A stretch of DNA of 64,000 nt, from the NCBI GenBank assembly GCA_026706595.1, contig JAPOYL010000013.1:1-64000 (forward strand), in the 5' to 3' direction. Position numbers and translations under genes: made by a program. This document shows positions 27,100 to 34,982 of this stretch, one piece after another (position 1 is the first letter of the stretch; each line of letters starts with the position of its first letter). The stretch is from Gammaproteobacteria bacterium. GTDB lineage: Bacteria; Pseudomonadota; Gammaproteobacteria; UBA4575. The notes under the pieces are model-generated. The model was not told where the DNA came from. It was given only the letters and a program-made list of their open reading frames with translations, and made no database searches.

Positions 27100-27958
27100 A
27101 GTGCAGGTATACCGGTTTATCTGTATCTCGCATTTCCTGCAGAAGCCTGTGCTGGGTCTGATATTTCACATTGCCTATCACCAGCGCTCCGATTCCAACC
27201 GCACCACTATCCGAGCCTTCAACGGCCTTGCAATCATCCATTACATCAAGCCCGGCTATGCCCGAAGGTGGCACCGCATTCACATCGGCAACAACCTTTA
27301 AAGCCGATGCACTTTTTATGTGCTCTTCAGAGATTACCTGCACTCCTGCAGCAACTGCCGCCAGTACCACATCGGCATTTTTCACAACCTCGCCAATCAT
27401 GTTGTTGGCTTCCCCCCGGATATCTGTGGCGCCATCGCCATACTCACGGTTGCACAGTTCTGCCACCATCTCTGATTTTTCCTTTTGGCGCCCCATGATC
27501 AGCACACTGGCCCCCGCCTTGGCGGCCAGGAGAGCGGCCGCGGAGCCAACCGGCCCGGTGCCTCCCATGATCACAACATGCTTGCCTTCGAGATCGGTAT
27601 CAAAGTTTGTTTTCAGCCCCTGTTCCACGCAGGCCATCATGCCCGCAGCAGTCGTGAATGCACCACTTGGGTCGGCAAAACAGGAGGTCTCGAAGGGAGG
27701 CACCATCGATACCTGGCAAGTTTTCAGCATGTCCATCACAAGATGCATATCGCGCCCACCCAAGAATACTCCCGTGCGCTTGGCACCTGCCGGGCCGCGA
27801 GAAAATATGGCGTCTTGGATCAGGGCCTGCACCTCCTCCGTCTCGACGTCGGTATAACCAACCGCGTGATCCCAGCCAGCATCCAGCGCCATATTGACAT
27901 CAAACGGACTCAGATTCTTGGCCGGTGTAATCATATGTAAGATATAAGGTCTTTCCAT
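27056..27958 (-). CDS. mtdB: NAD(P)-dependent methylene-tetrahydromethanopterin dehydrogenase
   Basis: Oxidises methylene-H4MPT to methenyl-H4MPT. The N-terminal catalytic domain contains SPFDVNMALDAGWDHAVGY and GVFLGGRDMHLVMDML, and the Rossmann motif VVIMGGTGPVGSAAALL binds the nucleotide. The length of 300 residues and the sequence fit MtdB rather than the H4F/NADP enzyme MtdA, but the cosubstrate cannot be settled by eye. AAGAGGG lies before ATG 27958. It leads the mtdB-ATP-grasp-mch-RimK-CitG operon. Confidence 0.92.
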   Translation of the reverse strand: MERPYILHMITPAKNLSPFDVNMALDAGWDHAVGYTDVETEEVQALIQDAIFSRGPAGAKRTGVFLGGRDMHLVMDMLKTCQVSMVPPFETSCFADPSGAFTTAAGMMACVEQGLKTNFDTDLEGKHVVIMGGTGPVGSAAALLAAKAGASVLIMGRQKEKSEMVAELCNREYGDGATDIRGEANNMIGEVVKNADVVLAAVAAGVQVISEEHIKSASALKVVADVNAVPPSGIAGLDVMDDCKAVEGSDSGAVGIGALVIGNVKYQTQHRLLQEMRDTDKPVYLHFEHAFEIAREIKRG

Positions 27959-28040
27959 TTTTCCCTCTTGAGATCGAGATGTTTAGACAATCGAATCAAC
28001 GCCGGGCAGCCTGCCTCAACGCAATTCTGTGAATTGAACT

Positions 28041-29039
28041 TTAGGACTCAACCGCTTTGGACACGGGTATCCTGTCTTGCTGCAGGACTACCGCCCCAGT
28101 GTTTTTCCCCGACACAATCTTGAATTGCAGGCCTTCGTTTGCTGCAAATCTTGTTCGCAGGTCGCGTAACAGCGCGTGTCCCTGTATTTCACTGTCCACG
28201 AAGGCAAATCCCATCGGCCCCCACGAACTCTGGCCGACCCCTTCGATTCCTAAGGATTCTGTGTATTCAATTGCCTCGCCGACAGCCCGGCTAGTATAAC
28301 GCCCTCCCTGGGCCGATGCGAAGTGATCGCCGATACAGCGCTGCAACCCGCTGATACCCTTACTGAAGGCCTCCAGGTCTCGTTCAAAAACCGCCGGCAG
28401 AATCTGCATCAACACCAAATGGCATAAATAGGCGGCAGTTTCCGGTGAAAAGCTTGGCAGCGAGGCAAACGACGTACTTTCATCGTTTCCATGCAACCCC
28501 CTCAACGTTGAGTCAATAAACAGTACTACGCGCCAGGCCGACGGGAACCTCAGACGTGAAACAATGGGAGGAACCGAATCCGGGACACCCTTGCCTGCAT
28601 CCAGCAAAAACCCTCCCTGCTGAAATGCGCCGATTCCGACACCAGACCTTGCCCCGCGGTCCAGAGTTTCAGCAATGTCCTGCGGAGTACACTCGAGCGA
28701 GCAGAGTCTGGAAATTGCTGTACCTACAGCCAGTGACAGCTGGGTCCCCGAGCCCAATCCCGAATGCGCAGGAATCTGGTCAAGCACCTCGATCTGACAG
28801 CCTCCTGTCAGCCCCTTGGCAGCAAGAAATTTTTCTGCAATGCCTTGTACACGACCCGTGGGGTCTCCCAGTACCTCAACGCAATTGTTGCGCCGGGCGA
28901 CGATCCGTGTGGTTATGCCATCCAGAGTCAGGCCAAGGCTTCCAAACTGCCTGCCCAGACTTCCTTCAAGGTCAAGAAATCCGAGGTGCAAGCGAGCCGG
29001 AGCTTCCACATAGACGGGCAAACTGTCCATACCCGGCAT
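28041..29039 (-). CDS. Beta-ribofuranosylaminobenzene 5'-phosphate synthase
   Basis: First committed step of H4MPT synthesis: joins 4-hydroxybenzoate or 4-aminobenzoate to phosphoribosyl pyrophosphate with loss of CO2. It is a GHMP-kinase-fold protein; APARLHLGFLDLEGSLGR opens it and IPAHSGLGSGTQLSLAVG is the glycine-rich phosphate loop. ATG 29039 is chosen because GAGGGA lies 10 bp upstream; an in-frame ATG at 29087 would add an atypical Arg/Ser-rich tail. pabB in the same region supplies the aryl acid. Confidence 0.93.
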   Translation of the reverse strand: MPGMDSLPVYVEAPARLHLGFLDLEGSLGRQFGSLGLTLDGITTRIVARRNNCVEVLGDPTGRVQGIAEKFLAAKGLTGGCQIEVLDQIPAHSGLGSGTQLSLAVGTAISRLCSLECTPQDIAETLDRGARSGVGIGAFQQGGFLLDAGKGVPDSVPPIVSRLRFPSAWRVVLFIDSTLRGLHGNDESTSFASLPSFSPETAAYLCHLVLMQILPAVFERDLEAFSKGISGLQRCIGDHFASAQGGRYTSRAVGEAIEYTESLGIEGVGQSSWGPMGFAFVDSEIQGHALLRDLRTRFAANEGLQFKIVSGKNTGAVVLQQDRIPVSKAVES

Positions 29040-29099
29040 TTTAGTAGATTCCCTCAGCCTGAGTCTGGATTTTCTGCAAGAGGACATCTGCTGGCAGAA

Positions 29100-29339
29100 T
29101 CACAGCCAATCAAGCAGATAGTAAATCAGCTGCCCTTCCGATGATTTTGAAGGTCCGACAACCTTTGCAGCAAATTTTTTGTTACCCGGGTCTGCTGCAG
29201 CCTGTGCCTGTTCAGCATCGTTTTTGATTTCCACGCAGTTCGCAGCAAATCTTTTGCGGCTACGCTTTGGCACATACACGACGGCGTACTGAATTTTGGA
29301 CACGCCCCCTTCAGGGTCGGGTGGCACCAGACCTCTCAA
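29100..29339 (-). CDS. Small conserved-looking protein next to beta-RFAP synthase
   Basis: About 67-79 residues depending on start; no ATG is available. GTG 29327 (after AGAGG) or GTG 29303 (VSKIQYAVVYVPKR, after AAGGGGG) are alternatives to TTG 29339. The body is rich in Lys, Arg and Ala (PKRSRKRFAANCVEIKNDAE) and ends SSEGQLIYYLLDWL. I do not recognise the family. Its position, 60 bp before beta-RFAP synthase and 70 bp after cysS on the same strand, and its codon-like composition argue that it is real. Confidence 0.5.
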   Translation of the reverse strand: MRGLVPPDPEGGVSKIQYAVVYVPKRSRKRFAANCVEIKNDAEQAQAAADPGNKKFAAKVVGPSKSSEGQLIYYLLDWL

Positions 29340-29410
29340 GGTGTCACCTCAACAGGCCACTGGCCCAAGTCCGGCAAGGCTTGTACGCATCATGATATCT
29401 CTCGCTAGAA

Positions 29411-30787
29411 TTAAACCTTCCTCCAGTTTGATGTCCCGTCGGGCCGATCCTGGATCTGCACACCCATTGTGGTGAGCTGTTCTCGAATCTCATCGGCACG
29501 CTTGAAATCCCTCTCCTTTTTCGCGCTAGCCCGGAGTTCCACCAGCCTGAGGATTTCCGCTTCGTCGATTTCCGATGTCCCTCGAAACCACTCTGCAGGG
29601 TCCTGTTGCAGGATCCCCAGCATTCTGCCCGCTGCCAATAACTGTCTTTTGAGCGTCTCCCTTGTATTCTGCCCCGAGGCTGTCTTCGCCTGCTTTGCCA
29701 ATCTGTGCAATTCGGCAATTGCTGCCGGGGTATTCAGGTCATCCTTCAGGGCGCCCAAAAATTCATCCGGGACATCTGCGACAGACACGCTGACTTCAAT
29801 ATCGTGAAGATTTTGCAAAACCTCGTATAGCCGATCCAGATTCCTGCACGACTGCTTGAGGGCTTCGTCCGTCCAGTCCAGCGGACTCCGGTAGTGCGTG
29901 GCTAGGAGCGTAAGACGAATGGCCTCACCGGGTGCCTCTCCAAGCAGGTCTTGCACCAGCAGAACATTGCCCAGGGACTTGGACATTTTCTCATGATCGA
30001 CATTGACAAAGCCATTATGCATCCAATATCGACTGAAAAGCTGTCCGTCATGCACGCAGGTACTCTGTGCCCTCTCGTTCTCATGGTGCGGAAAGACCAG
30101 GTCCTGTCCGCCTCCATGTATGTCAATGGTCTTGCCCAGATGCTGTTCGATCATCGTCGAACACTCGATGTGCCAGCCCGGCCGTCCTGCACCCCATGGG
30201 CTGTCCCATGCAGGCTGGCTTTCATCGGAAGGTTTCCACAGGACAAAGTCCGTGTCATCGCGCTTGTAGGGGGCCACATCCACGCGCGCACCGGCAATCA
30301 GTTCTCTGAGGTTGCGCCCGGACAGCTCTCCGTAACCCGAGTAGGAAGGCACATGAAAAAGAACGTGGCCTTCGGCTTCATAGGCATGACCGGCTGCAAC
30401 CAGACGCCTGATCATGTCAATGATTGCCTCCATGTGATCGGTAACCTTGGGCTCAATGACGGGTGCAAGGACTCCGAGGTCTGCCATGTTCTGGTGGTAG
30501 GCCCTGGTATAGCGCGCGCTGATCTCCGCAATGGGCACCTTTTCCTTCAGGGCCGCTGCATTGATCTTGTCATCGACATCCGTGATGTTGCGCACATAGA
30601 GGACCTGTTCATACTCCTGCTTGAGCAGGCGGTAAAGGACATCGAATACCACGGCAGGACGCGCATTCCCGATGTGGGGGAAGCTGTACACGGTCGGGCC
30701 ACAGACGTACAGGCTGATGCACTCAGGATCTGCCGGAACAAACTCCTCTTTTTTGCGCGTAGCCGTATTGTAGATATGCAGAGTCAT
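29411..30787 (-). CDS. cysS: Cysteinyl-tRNA synthetase
   Basis: Class I synthetase of 458 residues. YVCGPTVYSFPHIGNARP contains the HIGH-like motif and a zinc Cys; the remaining zinc ligands are in GWHIECS and HHENE. KMSKSLGN is the KMSKS loop. It is a housekeeping gene set between the two C1 gene blocks and could be cotranscribed with the beta-RFAP synthase group downstream. Confidence 0.97.
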   Translation of the reverse strand: MTLHIYNTATRKKEEFVPADPECISLYVCGPTVYSFPHIGNARPAVVFDVLYRLLKQEYEQVLYVRNITDVDDKINAAALKEKVPIAEISARYTRAYHQNMADLGVLAPVIEPKVTDHMEAIIDMIRRLVAAGHAYEAEGHVLFHVPSYSGYGELSGRNLRELIAGARVDVAPYKRDDTDFVLWKPSDESQPAWDSPWGAGRPGWHIECSTMIEQHLGKTIDIHGGGQDLVFPHHENERAQSTCVHDGQLFSRYWMHNGFVNVDHEKMSKSLGNVLLVQDLLGEAPGEAIRLTLLATHYRSPLDWTDEALKQSCRNLDRLYEVLQNLHDIEVSVSVADVPDEFLGALKDDLNTPAAIAELHRLAKQAKTASGQNTRETLKRQLLAAGRMLGILQQDPAEWFRGTSEIDEAEILRLVELRASAKKERDFKRADEIREQLTTMGVQIQDRPDGTSNWRKV

Positions 30788-30835
30788 AACGGTTTCGGGA
30801 AAGCCTGCTTCGCACCGGCAGCCAGTTGCGGAACC

Positions 30836-31222
30836 TCAGTCCGGTCCTCCCTGCCACATCATCTTGTAGCCAATTTCGTAGGTTTCTGTGGCAAATCCGC
30901 CCAGGGCCTCGAATTTCTCCCTGAAGACATCATCGGCATGCGATTCTTCATGCTGCTCGAAGGATTCCCAGTAGGTGACTATTGCGACATGTTCACTGGT
31001 CTGCTCCTTTGAGGCAATGGAGCCTTCATCCGATACGAATCCGGCAAACTTGAATACCTGCCCGCCAAGAAACCCACCTTCGTCATCACCATAGGTGTTC
31101 TTGACGGTATTGCACATCTCTCCCACTGCAAGCTCGATATCTTCCTCGGACACCCCTTTTTTCAACTTGACGACGTTGTACATCATCACGCAGCCGTACG
31201 GGACACTAAGTGCATCAAACAT
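30836..31222 (-). CDS. Dimeric alpha/beta-barrel (ABM-like) protein
   Basis: 128 residues starting at ATG 31222 with an excellent GAGGAG site. The pattern MMYNVVKLKKGVSEEDIELAVGEM, then VAIVTYWESFEQHEESHAD and FEALGGFATETYEIGYKMMW, is that of antibiotic-biosynthesis-monooxygenase-like ferredoxin folds, which act in small redox reactions or haem degradation. The substrate is unknown. It is 147 bp downstream of the ferredoxin-NADP reductase and may be the end of that operon. Confidence 0.6.
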   Translation of the reverse strand: MFDALSVPYGCVMMYNVVKLKKGVSEEDIELAVGEMCNTVKNTYGDDEGGFLGGQVFKFAGFVSDEGSIASKEQTSEHVAIVTYWESFEQHEESHADDVFREKFEALGGFATETYEIGYKMMWQGGPD

Positions 31223-31369
31223 TGCAACTCCTCGGGCTCACACAAGCCCCTCTTTACACGTCGAATACATACTATTCGATTTCACAAACATACGGAAACG
31301 GGCGCAGCGACTCCCCGCTGACCCTGTATCAGCTCACGAACAGGCAAGTGAACGGGTGATCAGGCGCAG

Positions 31370-32749
31370 TCAGCTTTCAGCGACTGCCAGCATCTCGCTT
31401 TGCCGGGTGAACTTCTCGCGTGGCTTGCTCTTGGGCTCCCCTGCAGCCACTTCTGCGGCATCAATCTTTTCCCACTGGGCAAAATTGATGTGGCGCACGC
31501 CATTGTTGTCCAGGATTTTGTACAGGCCTTCACGACCAGGCCTGTCCGAGTTGAGTTGACCAATGTCCTCCAGAAGCGCCTCCACAGATTCGACTGCACA
31601 GGCACGGTTGGTACCAATGATCCCTGAAGGCCCGCGCTTGATCCATCCTGCCGTGTACAGGCCCGGAACAACGGGACCATCCTGTTCCGCGGTGATGCGG
31701 CCGGCTTCGTTGGGAATGGTACCCCAGCGCTCATAAAACGGAACACCCGGGACAGGCACTCCGTTGTATCCGATGCTGCGAAACAAAATCCCGCACCCGA
31801 TCTCTATTGTCTGCCCGGTGCCCCGGGCGGATTGTCTGAAAGGCTCTCCTGTCAGCGCATTGGTCTCAAAGACGACCTTCTGCAGTCGCGCCTCACCCTC
31901 GAGCCGTTGCGGACTCTTCAAGAATGTCGCAATGCAGATTCGCTGTTTCCCGGTGTCCTCTGAGTCTGCAAACCGTTGAAATATCTCAACATTCTTTTTG
32001 TTCCCCCGGCCCTCCTTGGAATCGATTTCCTCCTGGCTTGCCGGGTTCAACTCGAGTTCCTCAGGCGCAATGTAGGGGCGGCAATTTTCAATCTCCAGGA
32101 ATTCCTTGAGCTCCTTGGAAGCAAACTTTGCCTGTGCTGGCCCGCGCCGGCCCACCACATAAATCGTACGGACCCTGCTCTCTGCAAGTACATCCAGGGC
32201 ATGCTGTGCAATATCCGTATGCTTCAGTTCATCTACCGATTTGGCCAGTATCCTGGCTACATCGGCTGCCACATTACCCTGTCCGATGACAACGGCTGTC
32301 TCATGGGACAAATCAAAGGTTCGGTCCCGGTAATCGGGGTGTCCGTTGTACCAGCCAACAAATTCCGTGGCGGTGTGGCTTCCTGGCAGATCCTCTCCGG
32401 GAATCCCCAGCCTGCGATCCGTTTCCGCACCACAGGTATACATCACCGCGTGATACGTTTGCTGCAGGTCCTCCGCCTTGATGTCAACCCCGACTGTGAC
32501 ATTGCCAACAAAGTTGAACTCGGGATTCTTGGCAACTTTTTTGTAAACCTCGATGGCTTGCTTGAGCTTGGGGTGATCCGGTGCGACGCCGTTGCGTACC
32601 AGACCGTATGGGGCAGGAAGTCTTTCGATCAGATCGATCTCTACATTCAGACCTGACTTGATCAGTGCTTCAGTTGCGTAAAATCCGCTGGGACCGCTTC
32701 CTACAATTGCCACACGAAGTGGACTTGATTCATCACCGAGACTGCTCAT
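31370..32749 (-). CDS. Ferredoxin-NADP+ reductase (FprA / adrenodoxin-reductase type)
   Basis: 459-residue flavoprotein. The FAD fold is VAIVGSGPSGFYATEALI, followed by PAPYGLVRNGVAPDHPKLK, which is diagnostic of this family. The NADP fold is AVVIGQGNVAADVARIL, and YTAGWIKRGPSGIIGTNR binds FAD near the C-terminus. It passes electrons between NADPH and a ferredoxin. The 7Fe ferredoxin gene lies about 100 bp upstream on the same strand, behind fhcC, so the likely partner is encoded next to it. Direction of electron flow is an inference. Confidence 0.92.
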   Translation of the reverse strand: MSSLGDESSPLRVAIVGSGPSGFYATEALIKSGLNVEIDLIERLPAPYGLVRNGVAPDHPKLKQAIEVYKKVAKNPEFNFVGNVTVGVDIKAEDLQQTYHAVMYTCGAETDRRLGIPGEDLPGSHTATEFVGWYNGHPDYRDRTFDLSHETAVVIGQGNVAADVARILAKSVDELKHTDIAQHALDVLAESRVRTIYVVGRRGPAQAKFASKELKEFLEIENCRPYIAPEELELNPASQEEIDSKEGRGNKKNVEIFQRFADSEDTGKQRICIATFLKSPQRLEGEARLQKVVFETNALTGEPFRQSARGTGQTIEIGCGILFRSIGYNGVPVPGVPFYERWGTIPNEAGRITAEQDGPVVPGLYTAGWIKRGPSGIIGTNRACAVESVEALLEDIGQLNSDRPGREGLYKILDNNGVRHINFAQWEKIDAAEVAAGEPKSKPREKFTRQSEMLAVAES

Positions 32750-32846
32750 GGGATTTGCCCGAACTGGACATCAATGTGGTTACAACCTTGTATACCAGGA
32801 AAGTACAGATCAGGATTGCCAAAATCATGGTTGACCGCGTCAGACC

Positions 32847-33152
32847 CTAGAAACCTAAATCGGCCTTGCGTTCCTCGGCTTCGGGCAAGGGTTCCATCGG
32901 TTCTTCGATGAGTGGCAAATCCGGTGCTTTCTCGGCATTGATCTCGATCCATTGCTCCTGTCCTTCAGGCAGATCGTCTTCTTCAAAGATTGCCTCTACA
33001 GGGCATTCCGGGATGCAGGCACTGCAGTCGATGCAGACATCCGGATCGATATAAAGCATCTCATCATCATAATGAAAACAGGCTACCGGGCACACAGATA
33101 CACAGTCCGTAAACCGGCATCCCTTACAATTTTCTGTGACAACTGTAGTCAT
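32847..33152 (-). CDS. fdxA: 7Fe ferredoxin (FdxA type)
   Basis: 101 residues. NCKGCRFTDCVSVCPVACF and VCIDCSACIPECPVEAIF supply ligands for one [3Fe-4S] and one [4Fe-4S] cluster; the acidic tail (DLPLIEEPMEPLPEAEE) is usual for FdxA. GGAGATAATTTC precedes ATG 33152. It sits between the fhc genes and a ferredoxin-NADP reductase, which suggests that it is the electron carrier of the formylmethanofuran step. Confidence 0.94.
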   Translation of the reverse strand: MTTVVTENCKGCRFTDCVSVCPVACFHYDDEMLYIDPDVCIDCSACIPECPVEAIFEEDDLPEGQEQWIEINAEKAPDLPLIEEPMEPLPEAEERKADLGF

Positions 33153-33226
33153 GAAATTATCTCCTTCACTGCAAACTGTACCAGACTATACATACTGAAG
33201 GTGCAACGATTGTCCAAGGCCAGCCC

Positions 33227-34048
33227 TCACTGGCCTGAGAAAAGCAGGATTTCTCCCCGATTCAGCTCCACTGCGTCACCGCTGTACCGCTCATACTTTC
33301 CGTTTATATGCTTGTCATTGATTTTTTCTTCAAATCCATGTTCCTGCAACCGGATCAGATAGAGGCGCAGGAACAGGGGTTGATATCTACACGAATACTC
33401 GAAACTAGGCAATATCTTGGACTCTTCAAAGCAGACGACTGTCCCGCGCACCATGCCAGCACCCGTGCGCACACCCATTTTCCCCATCACAATAATCGTG
33501 CCTGCCCGCATGCTTACCGCAGTAAAATCTCCGGCATCCCCGCCGATCGCGATCAATCCGCGACGCATGGAGTTGCCAATTTCGTTCTTGGCACTGCCAT
33601 GGATAAAAATTTCACCACCTGTAATGCCTGTCGACTGACCCCTGAAGGCGCTGCCGACCATGTGACCGGCATCGCCAAGGACCGTGATCCGCCCGCCTGA
33701 CATCTCCGGCCCGACCCAGTCCGTTGCATCACCCTTGACCAGGATTTCACCACCGGACATTCCGATTCCTACATGCATGCCCACATTTCCCTCAATAATC
33801 ACACGGCCTTCGGACATGCAGGCACCGATCATTTTCACCTTGGCGAGATCGCCTTCGATGTGAATGTCTGGAGTCCCCTTTCCAGTGACCTTGAAAAAAT
33901 CGCCCACTTTGGCCTTTACATTCCCATGCATCACCTGCAGGTGCTCGATCCCCAACTCTGACAGCCCTGCGATCGAGGCAGGGCTCAGGGTCTCGGCTTC
34001 CAGGGGAACCTCTGGCTGCGTATGCAAATGTAATAACGTAGCACTCAT
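33227..34048 (-). CDS. fhcC: Formyltransferase/hydrolase (formylmethanofuran dehydrogenase) subunit C
   Basis: 273 residues rich in beta-helix repeats: EGNVGMHVGIGMSGGEILVKG, GPEMSGGRITVLGDAG, FIHGSAKNEIGNSMRRG, and so on, each with the GG-x-I pattern of FwdC/GltB C-terminal domains. The subunit scaffolds the complex and binds FhcD. It follows fhcD after 37 bp. A C-terminal domain after the helix (SFEYSCRYQPLFLRLYLIRL) is present. Confidence 0.94.
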   Translation of the reverse strand: MSATLLHLHTQPEVPLEAETLSPASIAGLSELGIEHLQVMHGNVKAKVGDFFKVTGKGTPDIHIEGDLAKVKMIGACMSEGRVIIEGNVGMHVGIGMSGGEILVKGDATDWVGPEMSGGRITVLGDAGHMVGSAFRGQSTGITGGEIFIHGSAKNEIGNSMRRGLIAIGGDAGDFTAVSMRAGTIIVMGKMGVRTGAGMVRGTVVCFEESKILPSFEYSCRYQPLFLRLYLIRLQEHGFEEKINDKHINGKYERYSGDAVELNRGEILLFSGQ

Positions 34049-34085
34049 GAATATTTGCTTTAATTTTTTATCATAAACATTTATT

Positions 34086-34982
34086 TTAATTCAGAATATC
34101 ATGCAGATAGAACTTGTACTTCCCGAGCTCTCCTCCATAATTACCTGCAGTCACGATCAGGGTTCCCTTGTCCGCTGCTGCATGGATACCCCGGCGCATG
34201 GCCTCCTTGACCACATACTCGTTCAGCCCATCCACCACGATCTCGTAGCCTGCCGCCACGTTAGCCGGAAGTGTTTTTTGGTCTGCAATCGAGCGTAAGG
34301 TAGGACAGTATCTGTCATTGGTCGAGGCAATCATGGACTTGTAACGCGAGCCCACCTTGCTTCCGGACCCTACGACACCTTGGGGAAATGGCAGGAATAC
34401 TCCGGCCACCTCACGCATTGCATTAGTGGCCGCAGTCGCTGCACGCAGTGCAATCCGCTGGCTCGTCCCCAGCAAAATGAGGTTTCCGCCACCCACAGCA
34501 GGCCGGATTCCAAAGGATTCCTCGACAAGAAACTCGCCTTCCATGATCGGAATCCGCCACATCCGGCGTCCGTCAATGAGTTTGCTGATCTGGTACCCGT
34601 CTCCGAAAAAACGCAGCTTTCCGCCCACAGAAACGGTCTTCTCGGATTCAAGACCATTATATGCGGCCGTTGTGGGACAGGTCATGACACATTGGCCGAT
34701 CCGGTCAATCAACTGGCCTGCAATTGTCTTGCTGCTCATGGTAAACAGCAAGACGCTGACCCCAGGGCGCCGGTCCGGCGTAGCCTCCGGAGGAACTTCA
34801 CACTCGACAGCTGCTTCAAGTTTGCAGCGAATTACCGATGTGGCAAACCCCGTCATGGATGCAGCCGCAGCACGTGCCCACTGCTTGGTATCTGCAGTGA
34901 TCACAACACGGGCACCCCACATTCCGAAAGCCTCTGCAAAGGTATCCGTAATTTCTGTTTTCTTGATCCGCATGACTTTCAT
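34086..34982 (-). CDS. fhcD: Formylmethanofuran:tetrahydromethanopterin formyltransferase
   Basis: Moves the formyl group between H4MPT and methanofuran. 298 residues; TFAEAFGMWGARVVITADT at the start, VLLFTMSSKTIAGQLIDRIGQCVMTCPTTAAYNG in the middle, and GSRYKSMIASTNDRYCPTL are Ftr signatures. The ATG at 34982 overlaps the fhcA stop by 4 bp, so the two are translationally coupled. In bacteria Ftr is a permanent subunit of the Fhc complex. Confidence 0.95.
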   Translation of the reverse strand: MKVMRIKKTEITDTFAEAFGMWGARVVITADTKQWARAAAASMTGFATSVIRCKLEAAVECEVPPEATPDRRPGVSVLLFTMSSKTIAGQLIDRIGQCVMTCPTTAAYNGLESEKTVSVGGKLRFFGDGYQISKLIDGRRMWRIPIMEGEFLVEESFGIRPAVGGGNLILLGTSQRIALRAATAATNAMREVAGVFLPFPQGVVGSGSKVGSRYKSMIASTNDRYCPTLRSIADQKTLPANVAAGYEIVVDGLNEYVVKEAMRRGIHAAADKGTLIVTAGNYGGELGKYKFYLHDILN

